26,807 nt of DNA from Candidatus Kapaibacterium sp. (GTDB taxonomy: Bacteria > Bacteroidota > Ignavibacteria > Kapaibacteriales > UBA2268): the NCBI GenBank assembly GCA_028691175.1, contig JAQUZU010000001.1, forward strand, positions 26,332-53,138, given 5' to 3'. The notes beneath the pieces were generated by a model. The model worked only from the letters and a program-made list of their open reading frames with translations. It ran no database searches and was not told the origin of the DNA. The position numbers and the translations under genes are program-made. Position 1 is the first letter of the stretch, and each line of letters starts with the position of its first letter. Below are positions 1 through 7,988 of the stretch, piece after piece.

Positions 1-1721
1 TCATTCATCGTGCTGCTGCGAGTAGAGAAAATTGTCTGTCCCGGTGCCGAAATTACCGGCAGAATGCGGCGGTCGCGGCTCGGACCGCGAGACGAAAAGT
101 ATGTAATTCCGCCTATCCGATTATAATATTGATCAACTTCTATGCCGTCTTCATTTACCCATTTGTTTTTAGTCGTAAACGCACCGACGCAAATTGCACT
201 ATCCGCAGTTCCCGGCGAAGAGACTTGCTGCATGTAGTCGCCCCAGAGCACTTCGGTATCTTCTAAATTTAAGGGGTACTGCTCCTGATATGCCGCATAG
301 CCTGCCCACATATCAAGATATCCTTCGCCCTTGCCGGTAGTACTGATACATACTAAATAATCCCGCAAATTTATGCTCGATCTGCCGGCATTATGGATAT
401 AAATTCGGCTGTTGCCGGCGTGCGAAATCGGATCTTCGCGCTCCTGCACAAGATTTACGTATGAAATCACGCTGCCGCTTGCATCTCGAACCATAGCATT
501 CGAAAAATCTTTATCCTTTACGCTGAATGACATTTTCGCGTCCGGAACCGAAATTTCCGAGCCGCCGGTTAAATTCGCAGTTTTGAAAAACGAAATCGAC
601 AGCGAGTCGATTACTCCGGCATCATACCAGACGTCGCCGCCGGTACTGAAAAAACCGCTTGTATTCATATATTCCGCAATTGCAAAAATTCCTTCATCTT
701 TCATATTTCGGGGTGCAATCGGCATTGCAACTTTTTTGCCGACGCTCATTTTTGTGCCTGCGTGATATCCTTCACCTCCGTCGTTGCCGGCAGCAATTGC
801 AAAAAGCACGCCCGGCTCCGCCAATTCGTTAATTGCCTGTGCTTCCAAATCGGTACCGTCGTGACCTGAAGCAAACGTACTGCCGAGACTTAAGTTGATC
901 ACAACCGGCTTGCCGAGTTCCTTCGCTTTCGAAACTATGTACTGACAGCCGGCGATAACGTCTGCATTCGAGAATGATTTTTGATCGTCTTCTCGAACGC
1001 CTTTTACGGAAATTATGTCCGCATTATACGCGATGCCGCGAAAAGCCGGATCCTCAATTCCGCCGCCGGCGATTGTGCCGGTTACGTGCGTGCCGTGCCC
1101 GACGCCGTCCACTGTCGACATATTTTGTATATTGTTGTCAAGATAATCTTTTGTATATTCGGCTCCCCAGTCATATCCTTCCGGCGGCTCGGTGCCCTTA
1201 CGGCTCATATCCCAGAAATATTGCAAACGTATGCCGTTGTCGTCTGAGAAATCCGGATGGAAAATATCGATTCCGGTATCAAAAACGCCGACCAAAACGC
1301 CTTCGCCGGCAATAATATTGTCCGGAGTTCCGCTATTGAGCGCGGTTACGGTTTCTGCATTTATCGCCTGCTTGCTCAAATCCATGTCGAGAGTCATCTC
1401 GCGCGTGCAATCGATTACTTCAACTTCCGGCAAAGCGGCGAGTGCATCTAATTTCGAAGCAGGGATTTTCACGAAATAAATCGTCTTTGTATGTGTAGAA
1501 ATCTTGCATCCGACGGCTTCGAGTTTCGTGGCGTTGTCCTCGCCAACAGCTTTTAATGTAAGCGATAAAATTTCCGATTCGCCCTGAAGTGTCGCCGTTT
1601 TTTTGCCGATGTTTTCGCGGAGTATTTTTGCGTCCAACGTGAATTTATTTGCCGAATTTTCGCCGGCATATACCGCTCCCGCAAATATCATCGACGCAAG
1701 AATTAAATTTCTTATTTTCAT
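1..1721 (-). CDS. Secreted subtilisin-like (S8) serine protease, C-terminal part outside the window
   Basis: The reading frame is open from an ATG at 1721 to the window edge (573 complete codons). An AAGGA lies about 10 bases upstream of the ATG. Residues 1-19 look like a signal peptide ending near VYA. Residues about 30-110 resemble an inhibitor/propeptide-like N-terminus. The S8 landmarks are GVFDTGID (catalytic Asp148), GHGTHVTG (His209) and AAGNDGG (oxyanion Asn313). SSRGPS and SAPG near residues 550-565 normally precede the catalytic serine motif GTSM, which must lie beyond position 1. Between AAGN and the SSPGTADSAICVGA segment there is an insertion of roughly 190 residues, unusual for a plain subtilisin but seen in large secreted FCB proteases. 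The protein is expected to be exported and to degrade extracellular or periplasmic proteins. A C-terminal sorting domain could follow but cannot be seen. Confidence 0.93.
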   Translation of the reverse strand, partial: MKIRNLILASMIFAGAVYAGENSANKFTLDAKILRENIGKKTATLQGESEILSLTLKAVGEDNATKLEAVGCKISTHTKTIYFVKIPASKLDALAALPEVEVIDCTREMTLDMDLSKQAINAETVTALNSGTPDNIIAGEGVLVGVFDTGIDIFHPDFSDDNGIRLQYFWDMSRKGTEPPEGYDWGAEYTKDYLDNNIQNMSTVDGVGHGTHVTGTIAGGGIEDPAFRGIAYNADIISVKGVREDDQKSFSNADVIAGCQYIVSKAKELGKPVVINLSLGSTFASGHDGTDLEAQAINELAEPGVLFAIAAGNDGGEGYHAGTKMSVGKKVAMPIAPRNMKDEGIFAIAEYMNTSGFFSTGGDVWYDAGVIDSLSISFFKTANLTGGSEISVPDAKMSFSVKDKDFSNAMVRDASGSVISYVNLVQEREDPISHAGNSRIYIHNAGRSSINLRDYLVCISTTGKGEGYLDMWAGYAAYQEQYPLNLEDTEVLWGDYMQQVSSPGTADSAICVGAFTTKNKWVNEDGIEVDQYYNRIGGITYFSSRGPSRDRRILPVISAPGQTIFSTRSSTMN

Positions 1722-1847
1722 TTATTTATTTTTCCTTTATATGTTAGTTCTTATGAGACGAACCACTCACCTTACGAGTTTACAGACACACGAAAAGACG
1801 AAATAGTTACATAATAATTTCATAAACTGCTAAACCTGCATCCAAGC

Positions 1848-1875
1848 AAAAAAAAGGGGACGAAAGTGCGTCCCC
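1848..1875 (-). terminator. Rho-independent terminator after pgi
   Basis: Read on the minus strand, CGGGGACG-type arms (GGGGACG / CGTCCCC, 7 bp, 6-base loop) are followed by eight T residues. It lies 25 bases past the pgi stop codon, so it ends the pgi transcript before the protease gene. Confidence 0.88.
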
Positions 1876-1899
1876 GAAAATTTCCTCATCTTAAAAAAT

Positions 1900-3549
1900 T
1901 TAGTCTACGCTTCGAGAGCGAATATAGTAATTCAGTAAACCGTTTGTCGAAGAATCGTGCGACGTAACTTCTTCATTATCATGGATTTCCGGCAGAATTT
2001 TCACCACGAGCTGCTTGCCGAGTTCTACTCCCCATTGGTCAAACGAATTTACATTCCAGATTACGCCCTGCACAAAAACTTTATGCTCATACATCGCGAT
2101 TAGTTCGCCCAAACTGCGCGGAGTAAGTTTATCGAGCAAGATAGTCGTCGACGGCTTATTGCCCGCAAAACTACGGTGCGGCACGAGTTCATTTATTCGG
2201 GCGGTAATTTCGTCGCAACGCTCCATTTCGGCGCGGACTGCCTCCTCGGTTTTACCGTTCATCAGTGCCTCTGACTGTGCGAACATATTCGCCAAAAGAA
2301 TTTCGCGGTGATTTTCCACAGACACAATCGACTTCAGCGCGCCGATAAAATCCACCGGAATAAACCGCGTCCCCTGGTGGAGCAGCTGAAAGAACGAATG
2401 CTGCGCGTTCGTGCCCGGCTCGCCCCAGATGATTTGCCCGGTTTTATATTTTACGTATTCGTTATTTTTCGTTACCGATTTGCCGTTGCTCTCCATGTCG
2501 AGTTGCTGCAAAAATGCCGGAAAGCGCGACAGATACTGATCATACGGAATAACCGCCTGCGACTGTGCGTCGAAATATTCGTTATAATACGCACCAATCA
2601 TCGCCATCATGACCGGTAAATTTTTGTCGAAAGGTGCCGTCCGGAAGTGCGAATCCATCGCAGCACCGCCCGCGAGCAGTTCCGCAAAATTTTCGTAGCC
2701 GATAAACAGCGCTATAGACAGCCCGATCGACGACCAAAGCGAATACCGTCCGCCGACCCAGTCCCAGAACTCAAAAATATTCTTCGGATCTATGCCGAAT
2801 TTCGCCGCATTGTCGCGATTTGTCGTTACTGCCACAAAGTGCATCGCAATGTCGATTTCAAGTTTTCCCTGGAGTTTGAACCATTTCTTTGCCGTTATTG
2901 CGTTTCGCATCGTTTCCTGCGTCGTGAAAGTCTTCGACGAAATAACGAACAAAGTCGTATTTCGCGGCAAACCGCGGAGTTTCTCGGTGATGTCCGCAGA
3001 ATCCACGTTCGATACAAAGTGCATCCGCAAGCCTTCGCCCGAATAGCGTTTCAGTGCCTCGCAGACCATCGCCGGACCAAGATCGGAGCCGCCAATGCCG
3101 ATGTTCACAATGTCTGTAAATTTTTCGTCGCTCGAAGAACGGATTTTGCCGCTGCGCACGCCGTCAACAAATTCGCGAATATGCTCGAGGGCTTTGACGA
3201 TTTTCGGCATCACATTTTCATCGCTCACACGCAAGTCGCTGCAGCTGTAATTCCGCAACGCAGTGTGTAATACCGCGCGTTTCTCGGTGGTGTTAATGAT
3301 TTCTCCGTCGAACATCGAGTCGATTTTGTCCTTCAAATGCAGTTCCTCGGCGAATTGCTTCACTGCATTACAGAACTTTTCATTTATAAAATTCTTCGAA
3401 AAATCAACGAAAATACTGCGATATTTGATTGAATATTTGTTAAATCTATCAGGATCTGCGGAGAACATTTCGCACAGATTTGTCTGTTTCATTTCGAATG
3501 CAATCTCGCCGAAAGCCTCCGGCATGCATTTTTCTTTTGTATATTTCAT
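1900..3549 (-). CDS. pgi: Glucose-6-phosphate isomerase
   Basis: Interconverts glucose 6-phosphate and fructose 6-phosphate in the cytoplasm, for glycolysis and gluconeogenesis. The 549 residues match the long (E. coli-type) family. Sugar-phosphate-binding segments GIGGSDLGP (151-159) and SSKTFTTQET (204-213) are present. The catalytic residues appear to be Glu353 (in DMESNGKS), His384 (in NAQHSFFQLLHQG) and Lys512 (in QWGVELGKQL), within two residues of their E. coli positions. The ATG at 3549 is preceded by GGGGAGA at good spacing. The gene lies 133 bases downstream of infC on the same strand, separated by a repeat element, and ends in a strong terminator. No truncation or missing active-site residue is visible. 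Confidence 0.98.
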   Translation of the reverse strand: MKYTKEKCMPEAFGEIAFEMKQTNLCEMFSADPDRFNKYSIKYRSIFVDFSKNFINEKFCNAVKQFAEELHLKDKIDSMFDGEIINTTEKRAVLHTALRNYSCSDLRVSDENVMPKIVKALEHIREFVDGVRSGKIRSSSDEKFTDIVNIGIGGSDLGPAMVCEALKRYSGEGLRMHFVSNVDSADITEKLRGLPRNTTLFVISSKTFTTQETMRNAITAKKWFKLQGKLEIDIAMHFVAVTTNRDNAAKFGIDPKNIFEFWDWVGGRYSLWSSIGLSIALFIGYENFAELLAGGAAMDSHFRTAPFDKNLPVMMAMIGAYYNEYFDAQSQAVIPYDQYLSRFPAFLQQLDMESNGKSVTKNNEYVKYKTGQIIWGEPGTNAQHSFFQLLHQGTRFIPVDFIGALKSIVSVENHREILLANMFAQSEALMNGKTEEAVRAEMERCDEITARINELVPHRSFAGNKPSTTILLDKLTPRSLGELIAMYEHKVFVQGVIWNVNSFDQWGVELGKQLVVKILPEIHDNEEVTSHDSSTNGLLNYYIRSRSVD

Positions 3550-3589
3550 GTCTCTCCCCTTTTTATCTCTGATTTTTATACGTTTTTTT

Positions 3590-3653
3590 CCCTTCGATAA
3601 GATATAACAATTTCAGGTGCGTACACCTTCAATTCCCCGAACCTATCGAAGGG
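3590..3653. repeat. REP-like hairpin element between infC and pgi
   Basis: CCCTTCGATA (3590-3599) and TATCGAAGGG (3644-3653) are perfect inverted arms. A small inner hairpin, AGGTG-CGTA-CACCT, spans 3615-3628. Read on the minus strand, the element contains TTCGATAGGTTCGGGGA, three transitions away from the TTCGACAGGCTCAGGGA motif seen in intergenic repeats of many bacteria. There is no T run after either arm, so it does not look like a terminator. A related copy lies at 11694-11750. Confidence 0.5.
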
Positions 3654-3682
3654 AACAAAATGTAATTTTTCCGCAGAAGCCG

Positions 3683-4306
3683 TTATTCAGCCGGTTCTGG
3701 CTTCGACTCTGCTTTTTTCTTCTTTTTATCCGGTACAAACACAACCGAAATAGTTCTGCCCTCATGCTGAATTTGCTGTTCAACCTTTGCAACGTCTGCG
3801 AGAATTTCGATAAATCTCTCAAGCAATTCGCGCCCAATATCTTGGTGGGTGATTTCGCGACCGCGGAACAGCACCGACGCTTTCACTTTGCTTCCCTCTT
3901 CGAGGAAAGTTCTGGCATGCTTTGCCTTAAAGTTAAAGTCGTGCGTGTCGGTTCTCCACTTGAAGCGGATTTCCTTCATTTGCTGGTTGTGCTGTGCTTT
4001 TTTCTGCGTTTTTTCGCGTTTTTGCAATTCGTACTGATACTTGCCGTAATCAATAATTTTGCAAACAGGCGGTTTCGCTTGAGGTGCGATTTCTACTAGG
4101 TCTTTTTCCTGCTCCGCCGCCATTTTGATGGCTGCATCACGTGCCATAATGCCGAGCTGCCCGCCGTCTTCATCGACGACTCTTATCTCTCTTGCAACGA
4201 TTTGATCGTTGATACGCTGGCGTGAAGAATTGTTGTCTTGCTGTTTTCTTCCGCCGAAATTTCTGTTTCCGCCCGGGTTAGACCCGGTGTTGGGTAAAGA
4301 TTTCAA
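3683..4306 (-). CDS. infC: Translation initiation factor IF-3 (TTG start)
   Basis: IF-3 binds the 30S subunit, prevents premature 50S joining and proofreads the start codon and initiator tRNA. The family signature starts at RINDQIVAREIRVVDEDGGQLGIM, the N-terminal domain has PPVCKIIDYGKYQYE, and the C-terminal domain has EIRFKWRTDTHDFNFKAKHARTFLEEGSKVKA followed by a C-terminal Lys-rich tail. The 207 residues include an N-terminal extension rich in Asn, Gly, Arg and Gln. The start is TTG at 4306: an in-frame TAA lies directly before it, AAAGG lies six bases upstream, and the next in-frame ATG is inside the conserved domain. A non-AUG start fits the family habit of self-regulation (E. coli infC uses AUU). 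The usual partners rpmI and rplT do not follow, and thrS does not precede. Confidence 0.96.
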   Translation of the reverse strand: MKSLPNTGSNPGGNRNFGGRKQQDNNSSRQRINDQIVAREIRVVDEDGGQLGIMARDAAIKMAAEQEKDLVEIAPQAKPPVCKIIDYGKYQYELQKREKTQKKAQHNQQMKEIRFKWRTDTHDFNFKAKHARTFLEEGSKVKASVLFRGREITHQDIGRELLERFIEILADVAKVEQQIQHEGRTISVVFVPDKKKKKAESKPEPAE

Positions 4307-4352
4307 TTATTACCTTTAAGATGTATTACAATAATGTTATTACTTGACTTTG

Positions 4353-4383
4353 CAAAAATATGCTAATTTCTGAAAATAACAAA
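4353..4383 (-). promoter_or_regulatory. Bacteroidota-type vegetative promoter for infC
   Basis: On the minus strand, TTTG (4380-4383) is followed after 19 bases by TATTTTTG (4353-4360). This matches the Bacteroidota -33/-7 consensus TTTG-N19-21-TAnnTTTG exactly. It predicts a start of transcription near 4346 and a leader of about 40 bases before the TTG start codon. Confidence 0.72.
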
Positions 4384-4400
4384 GATATTTTTACTAATTA

Positions 4401-6395
4401 TCAATTTTTTTCTATAATTTCGTCCAAAGACTCATTGCCACGGATCGGGAATGTCATGATAAATGCACTACCCTTGCCGACTTCACTTCGCACTTCAACT
4501 GTTCCGTCGTGCTTGTCGATAAACTCTTTGCAGAGAATCAGCCCCAGCCCCGTGCCAACTTCGTGATTTGTTCCGTGCGTTGACTTCGCCGAATCAAGTT
4601 TGAACAATTCTGAAATCGTTTTCTCGGACATTCCGACGCCTGTATCGGTGATTGTTATCTCCATATTGCCGGCCTCCTCGCGAGTAGAAACCGTGATTTT
4701 TCCGCCCTCCGGAGTGAACTTCAGTGCATTCGACACGAGATTTCGCACAATTGCCAACATCATATTTACGTCAAGCAGCATTTTCGATTTATGGTCAAAT
4801 TCCGCCTTAAGCGTAATTTTCTTGTTTGTTGCCGTCTGCTGTGCCTGCGAAATACAATCGTTGACTATGTATCGGACGTCCTCGTAAGCCGGGGTAAATA
4901 CGATTTTTCCCATCTCAACCCGCGACCACGTCAGCAGGTTTTCAAGTAATTTCGAGAGTTGCGACGCACTTTGCTGCAGCATTTCGATATATTCTTTTTT
5001 TTCCGCGTCGGTTATTTCGTCATAATCTTTGTTGAGCATTTCGAGTGCCGCTTTTTGCCCGAGAATCGGATTTCGCAAATCATGCGCTATAATCGAGAAG
5101 AATTTATCTTTTTGTGCATTTGCACTACGCAACTGCTTTTCCGACTCGGCTTTAGCAAGTTCGGCTTGTTTTCTCCCGGTAATGTCATATGTATTCACCA
5201 CAACGGTATGACTGCTAAGCCGGTTAATTCTTGCCTCAATCCAAATTTTCTTGTCGTCTTTTCCGACTTCTAATTCGATGATTTGCAATTCGCGGGTGTC
5301 GATTGCTTTTCGTATCGTTTCGCAAAAGACTGCCAAATTATCCTCGTCAAAGATATCCGGATAATCCCGCAAATTTGTACCTTCCACATTTTCCGGAAAA
5401 ATTTGTTTTAAGGCTCCTGTCGGAATTTCGCGGGTAAAGTTTCCGTCAATGTCCAAATTGAAAATGTGTGATTTTATGCCTGCCAGCGTAGTATTTGTTA
5501 TTTTCTTGTTATCGTGTAATAACTGCGTTGTATATACTGTCCCGCCGAACGCTAAGGCGAACAGAAACGCCAGAATATGCAAAATAATAAATTTCACATC
5601 TTGCCCGGCACTAACTTCCTCCCAGCCGTTAACCGGAATTGCGGACAGCAGCCAAGTGCCGCCCGGCACTTGAACCGTAACCGAAACAGGGTTATCCGAA
5701 TATATTTTTTTATCACCATAGAAGAAATCGCCCTGAGCACCTCTGCCGTCTTTGCCGCGTAACGCATAGCGGTACTTACATGTTTTATTGCTTAGCCCGG
5801 ATATTTCAAACAGGTCCGGTACTTTTATTGCTACGTCCGCTACACCCCACCAAGTTTTCCTGCCTGTATTATCTATCTCATATAGCGGACTATAACACAT
5901 TACCCCGGTATCGCCCACAATCATTTTGGTCGGTCCGATGGTAATCGTTTTACCATCGCGTACAAGATTTTGCAACATGTTTTTTCGTTCCGGAAGCGTC
6001 AGAAGGTTTATCCCCAAAACTGACTCTAATCCTTCGACCGGATATATAGCAGAAATAATTCCTTTTTTTGCAATCGTAATCGACTGTATTAAGGTGTCAG
6101 CTTTCGCGATATCGCTGACAAGTTGCGTATATCTTTCGCGGGTAGTATTACCGCTGCCTTTAACTACTGCTTCGGCAAGTCTGTTATAGAAAGAGCGTGC
6201 AGAGATTTTTTGCCCGAGCAACGCACCTTTCTCTACCAAATCACTATGAATATTGTTGCGTACATTTTCTATGGCTTCAGTATCGATACTGGCTTTATAT
6301 TTTATCAAAACGGCGGAACAGGCTCCCCATAGGGCAAGGCCACACAGGATTGAAATTACTGCAAATTTCTTTTTCGATGGTATTTTCGTAAGCAT
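4401..6395 (-). CDS. CHASE-PAS sensor histidine kinase
   Basis: A membrane sensor kinase of about 664 residues. An N-terminal membrane helix (roughly residues 10-30) and a second at about 270-292 bracket a periplasmic domain. Its IYPVEGLESVLGINLL segment resembles the CHASE-domain signature, a fold that binds small ligands. A PAS-like domain follows, ending in an ITGRKQAE linker, then the kinase core: FFSIIAHDLRNPI with phospho-acceptor His438, N-box RNLVSNALKFT (Asn near 556), DTGVGM (584) and GTGLGL (614). The ATG at 6395 is chosen because AGGTGA lies five bases before it; a GTG three codons further upstream would fall inside that ribosome-binding site. No response regulator is adjacent, so the partner is unknown. 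It lies 59 bases downstream of nuoF, across a cluster of palindromes. Confidence 0.93.
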   Translation of the reverse strand: MLTKIPSKKKFAVISILCGLALWGACSAVLIKYKASIDTEAIENVRNNIHSDLVEKGALLGQKISARSFYNRLAEAVVKGSGNTTRERYTQLVSDIAKADTLIQSITIAKKGIISAIYPVEGLESVLGINLLTLPERKNMLQNLVRDGKTITIGPTKMIVGDTGVMCYSPLYEIDNTGRKTWWGVADVAIKVPDLFEISGLSNKTCKYRYALRGKDGRGAQGDFFYGDKKIYSDNPVSVTVQVPGGTWLLSAIPVNGWEEVSAGQDVKFIILHILAFLFALAFGGTVYTTQLLHDNKKITNTTLAGIKSHIFNLDIDGNFTREIPTGALKQIFPENVEGTNLRDYPDIFDEDNLAVFCETIRKAIDTRELQIIELEVGKDDKKIWIEARINRLSSHTVVVNTYDITGRKQAELAKAESEKQLRSANAQKDKFFSIIAHDLRNPILGQKAALEMLNKDYDEITDAEKKEYIEMLQQSASQLSKLLENLLTWSRVEMGKIVFTPAYEDVRYIVNDCISQAQQTATNKKITLKAEFDHKSKMLLDVNMMLAIVRNLVSNALKFTPEGGKITVSTREEAGNMEITITDTGVGMSEKTISELFKLDSAKSTHGTNHEVGTGLGLILCKEFIDKHDGTVEVRSEVGKGSAFIMTFPIRGNESLDEIIEKN

Positions 6396-6412
6396 AATTA
6401 TCACCTATATGG

Positions 6413-6452
6413 CTATATAGCGAAATATTTCGTAATATATTACACGTATACG
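6413..6452. promoter_or_regulatory. Cluster of four abutting palindromes upstream of the sensor kinase gene
   Basis: Four perfect palindromes sit end to end: CTATATAG (6413-6420), CGAAATATTTCG (6421-6432), GTAATATATTAC (6432-6443) and CGTATACG (6445-6452). They fill most of the 59-base gap between the nuoF stop and the kinase start. They could be operator sites for dimeric regulators or part of a promoter. Function is inferred from position only. Confidence 0.45.
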
Positions 6453-6454
6453 AA

Positions 6455-7783
6455 TTATTTCACTATATATTGTAAAGATTCAGGTGAATTTTGTTTCCCG
6501 TGAACAATATTTTTCGGTGTGCGGACAATTTCGTCCTTACATTTCTTTTCGAAGTCTGCACGGAACTTTTTTGCGAACCATTTCGGAGGCCATGCAGCAG
6601 CATCACCCAAGGCACAAATTGTTCGTCCTTCGATTTGTTCAGCTACAGAAATCAGCAGGTCGATATCGCTTTTTACGGCGTCGCCCTCGTCGATTCGGGT
6701 TAAAATTTTCTCCATCCAGCCGGTACCTGCACGGCATGGCGTACATTGACCGCAGGATTCATGATGGAAGAAGTGCGAAATTCGGCGTGCTACATGCACG
6801 ACGTCCGTATCCTCGTCCATAACCATAATTCCGCCTGTTCCGACTCCGGATCCGATTGCTTTGAGGTGTTCGGCATCCATAGGCAGCCCTTCGATTTCGT
6901 CCGCGCGGAGAACCGGCATGGACGCACCGCCCGGAATTACGGCTTTAATTTTCTTTCCGCCGCGAACTCCGCCGGCGTAGTTTTCGATAATATCTGTCAG
7001 CAGCGTACCGGTCGGCAATTCGTATACCCCGGGTTTATTGACGTGTCCGCTTACGCCGAAAAGCAATGTTCCGCAGTGCTTCGGCTCGCCGATTTTCGAG
7101 AATTCCTCCGCACCGATGCGGAAAATTGCCGGCACCGTCGCGATGGTTTCTACGTTATTCACTGTCGTCGGTTTGCCCCAGAGTCCGCTCTGTGCCGGGA
7201 ACGGCGGTTTAATTCGCGGAGTACCGCGGTAACCTTCTGCGGAGGTCATCTGTGCAGTTTCCTCACCGCAGACATACGCGCCCGCACCCTTGTGCAGATA
7301 TATATTCATAGAGAAATTCGTGCCGAAAGTCTCTTTCATTTTTTCGCCGACGAACCCGCGTGCATAGGCTTCGTCGAGTGCCGCCTGCATAATATCGTAT
7401 TGCTTGTGATATTCGCCGCGGATATAGAGATAGGCTGCAGTAATTTGCATTGCATAGCCCGCGATAAGCATACCCTCGATCAGTTGGAACGGATTATCCT
7501 CGAAAATTTTGCGGTCTTTGAAAGACCCCGGCTCGCTCTCGTCGCCGTTACAAGCGAGATAGCGGATAATTCCGTCGCCTTTCGGCATAAACGACCATTT
7601 CAAACCGGTCGGAAAACATGCACCGCCGCGTCCGCGAAGGCCTGATTTTTTTACTACGTCGATTACGTCGTCCGGCGTAGTCGCGATTGCTTTGCGGAAT
7701 GAATCAAATCCGCCGTTTTCGAGATAAACTTCTATTTTATTGAGATTCGGAATGTCTCTGAGTATCAGTTTCGGAGTTTGCAT
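6455..7783 (-). CDS. nuoF: NADH-quinone oxidoreductase subunit F (NADH-binding 51 kDa subunit)
   Basis: This is the subunit of respiratory complex I, or of a related NADH-dependent enzyme, that binds NADH and FMN and passes electrons to a 4Fe-4S cluster. Visible motifs: RGRGGACFPTGLKW (NADH site, residues 50-63), CNGDESEPGSFKDR (FMN site, 78-91), KGAGAYVCGEETA (165-177) and SCGQCTPCRAG with Cys344, Cys347 and Cys350 plus Cys390 in TICALGD as cluster ligands. The 442 residues are full length for NuoF; no N-terminal thioredoxin-like (HoxF/HydB) or extra C-terminal ferredoxin domain is present. The ATG at 7783 has only a weak AGGC about 10 bases upstream. nuoE and nuoG are not adjacent, which is unusual. 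A Hnd- or formate dehydrogenase-linked diaphorase role cannot be excluded. Confidence 0.93.
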   Translation of the reverse strand: MQTPKLILRDIPNLNKIEVYLENGGFDSFRKAIATTPDDVIDVVKKSGLRGRGGACFPTGLKWSFMPKGDGIIRYLACNGDESEPGSFKDRKIFEDNPFQLIEGMLIAGYAMQITAAYLYIRGEYHKQYDIMQAALDEAYARGFVGEKMKETFGTNFSMNIYLHKGAGAYVCGEETAQMTSAEGYRGTPRIKPPFPAQSGLWGKPTTVNNVETIATVPAIFRIGAEEFSKIGEPKHCGTLLFGVSGHVNKPGVYELPTGTLLTDIIENYAGGVRGGKKIKAVIPGGASMPVLRADEIEGLPMDAEHLKAIGSGVGTGGIMVMDEDTDVVHVARRISHFFHHESCGQCTPCRAGTGWMEKILTRIDEGDAVKSDIDLLISVAEQIEGRTICALGDAAAWPPKWFAKKFRADFEKKCKDEIVRTPKNIVHGKQNSPESLQYIVK

Positions 7784-7924
7784 TATACTGTTTGCCTACA
7801 AATTAAATTACAAAACACGATTTAAAAACGACTTTGCTGCCGAATTATTGTGTAAAACCAAAAAATAATATATTGTCTGAAATTATGATTAACTGAATCG
7901 GTATTTTACGTTAGCAGATTATAA

Positions 7925-7977
7925 CAAAAAACGCAGATACCCGAAATTCATATCGGGAACCCGCGTTTAGATTTTTT
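7925..7977 (-). terminator. Hairpin terminator after the BadF-family kinase gene
   Basis: ACGC (7931-7934) and CCCGA (7940-7944) pair with TCGGG (7953-7957) and GCGT (7963-7966). On the minus strand the hairpin is followed by a run of T residues (A tract at 7926-7930). T residues on the other side mean it could also work in the opposite direction. It lies 12 bases past the stop codon of the kinase gene. Confidence 0.72.
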
Positions 7978-7988
7978 CAATTTACGTG

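Noticed and set aside
2647..3270. Plus-strand open frame (207 codons) antisense to pgi
   Set aside because: Fully contained in pgi, which has intact catalytic residues; no recognisable domain or promoter.
3590..3653. Inverted repeat considered as the infC terminator
   Set aside because: The long arm spacing and A residues (not T) after it on the minus strand do not fit a Rho-independent terminator. It fits a repeat element better.
6396..6404. GTG at 6404 as start of the CHASE sensor kinase
   Set aside because: The GTG is part of the AGGTGA ribosome-binding site that is correctly spaced for the ATG at 6395.
6746..7645. Plus-strand open frame (299 codons) antisense to nuoF
   Set aside because: It lies entirely inside a complete nuoF and its composition (Arg, Cys, His, Phe rich) is that of a shadow frame. 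It has no ribosome-binding site.
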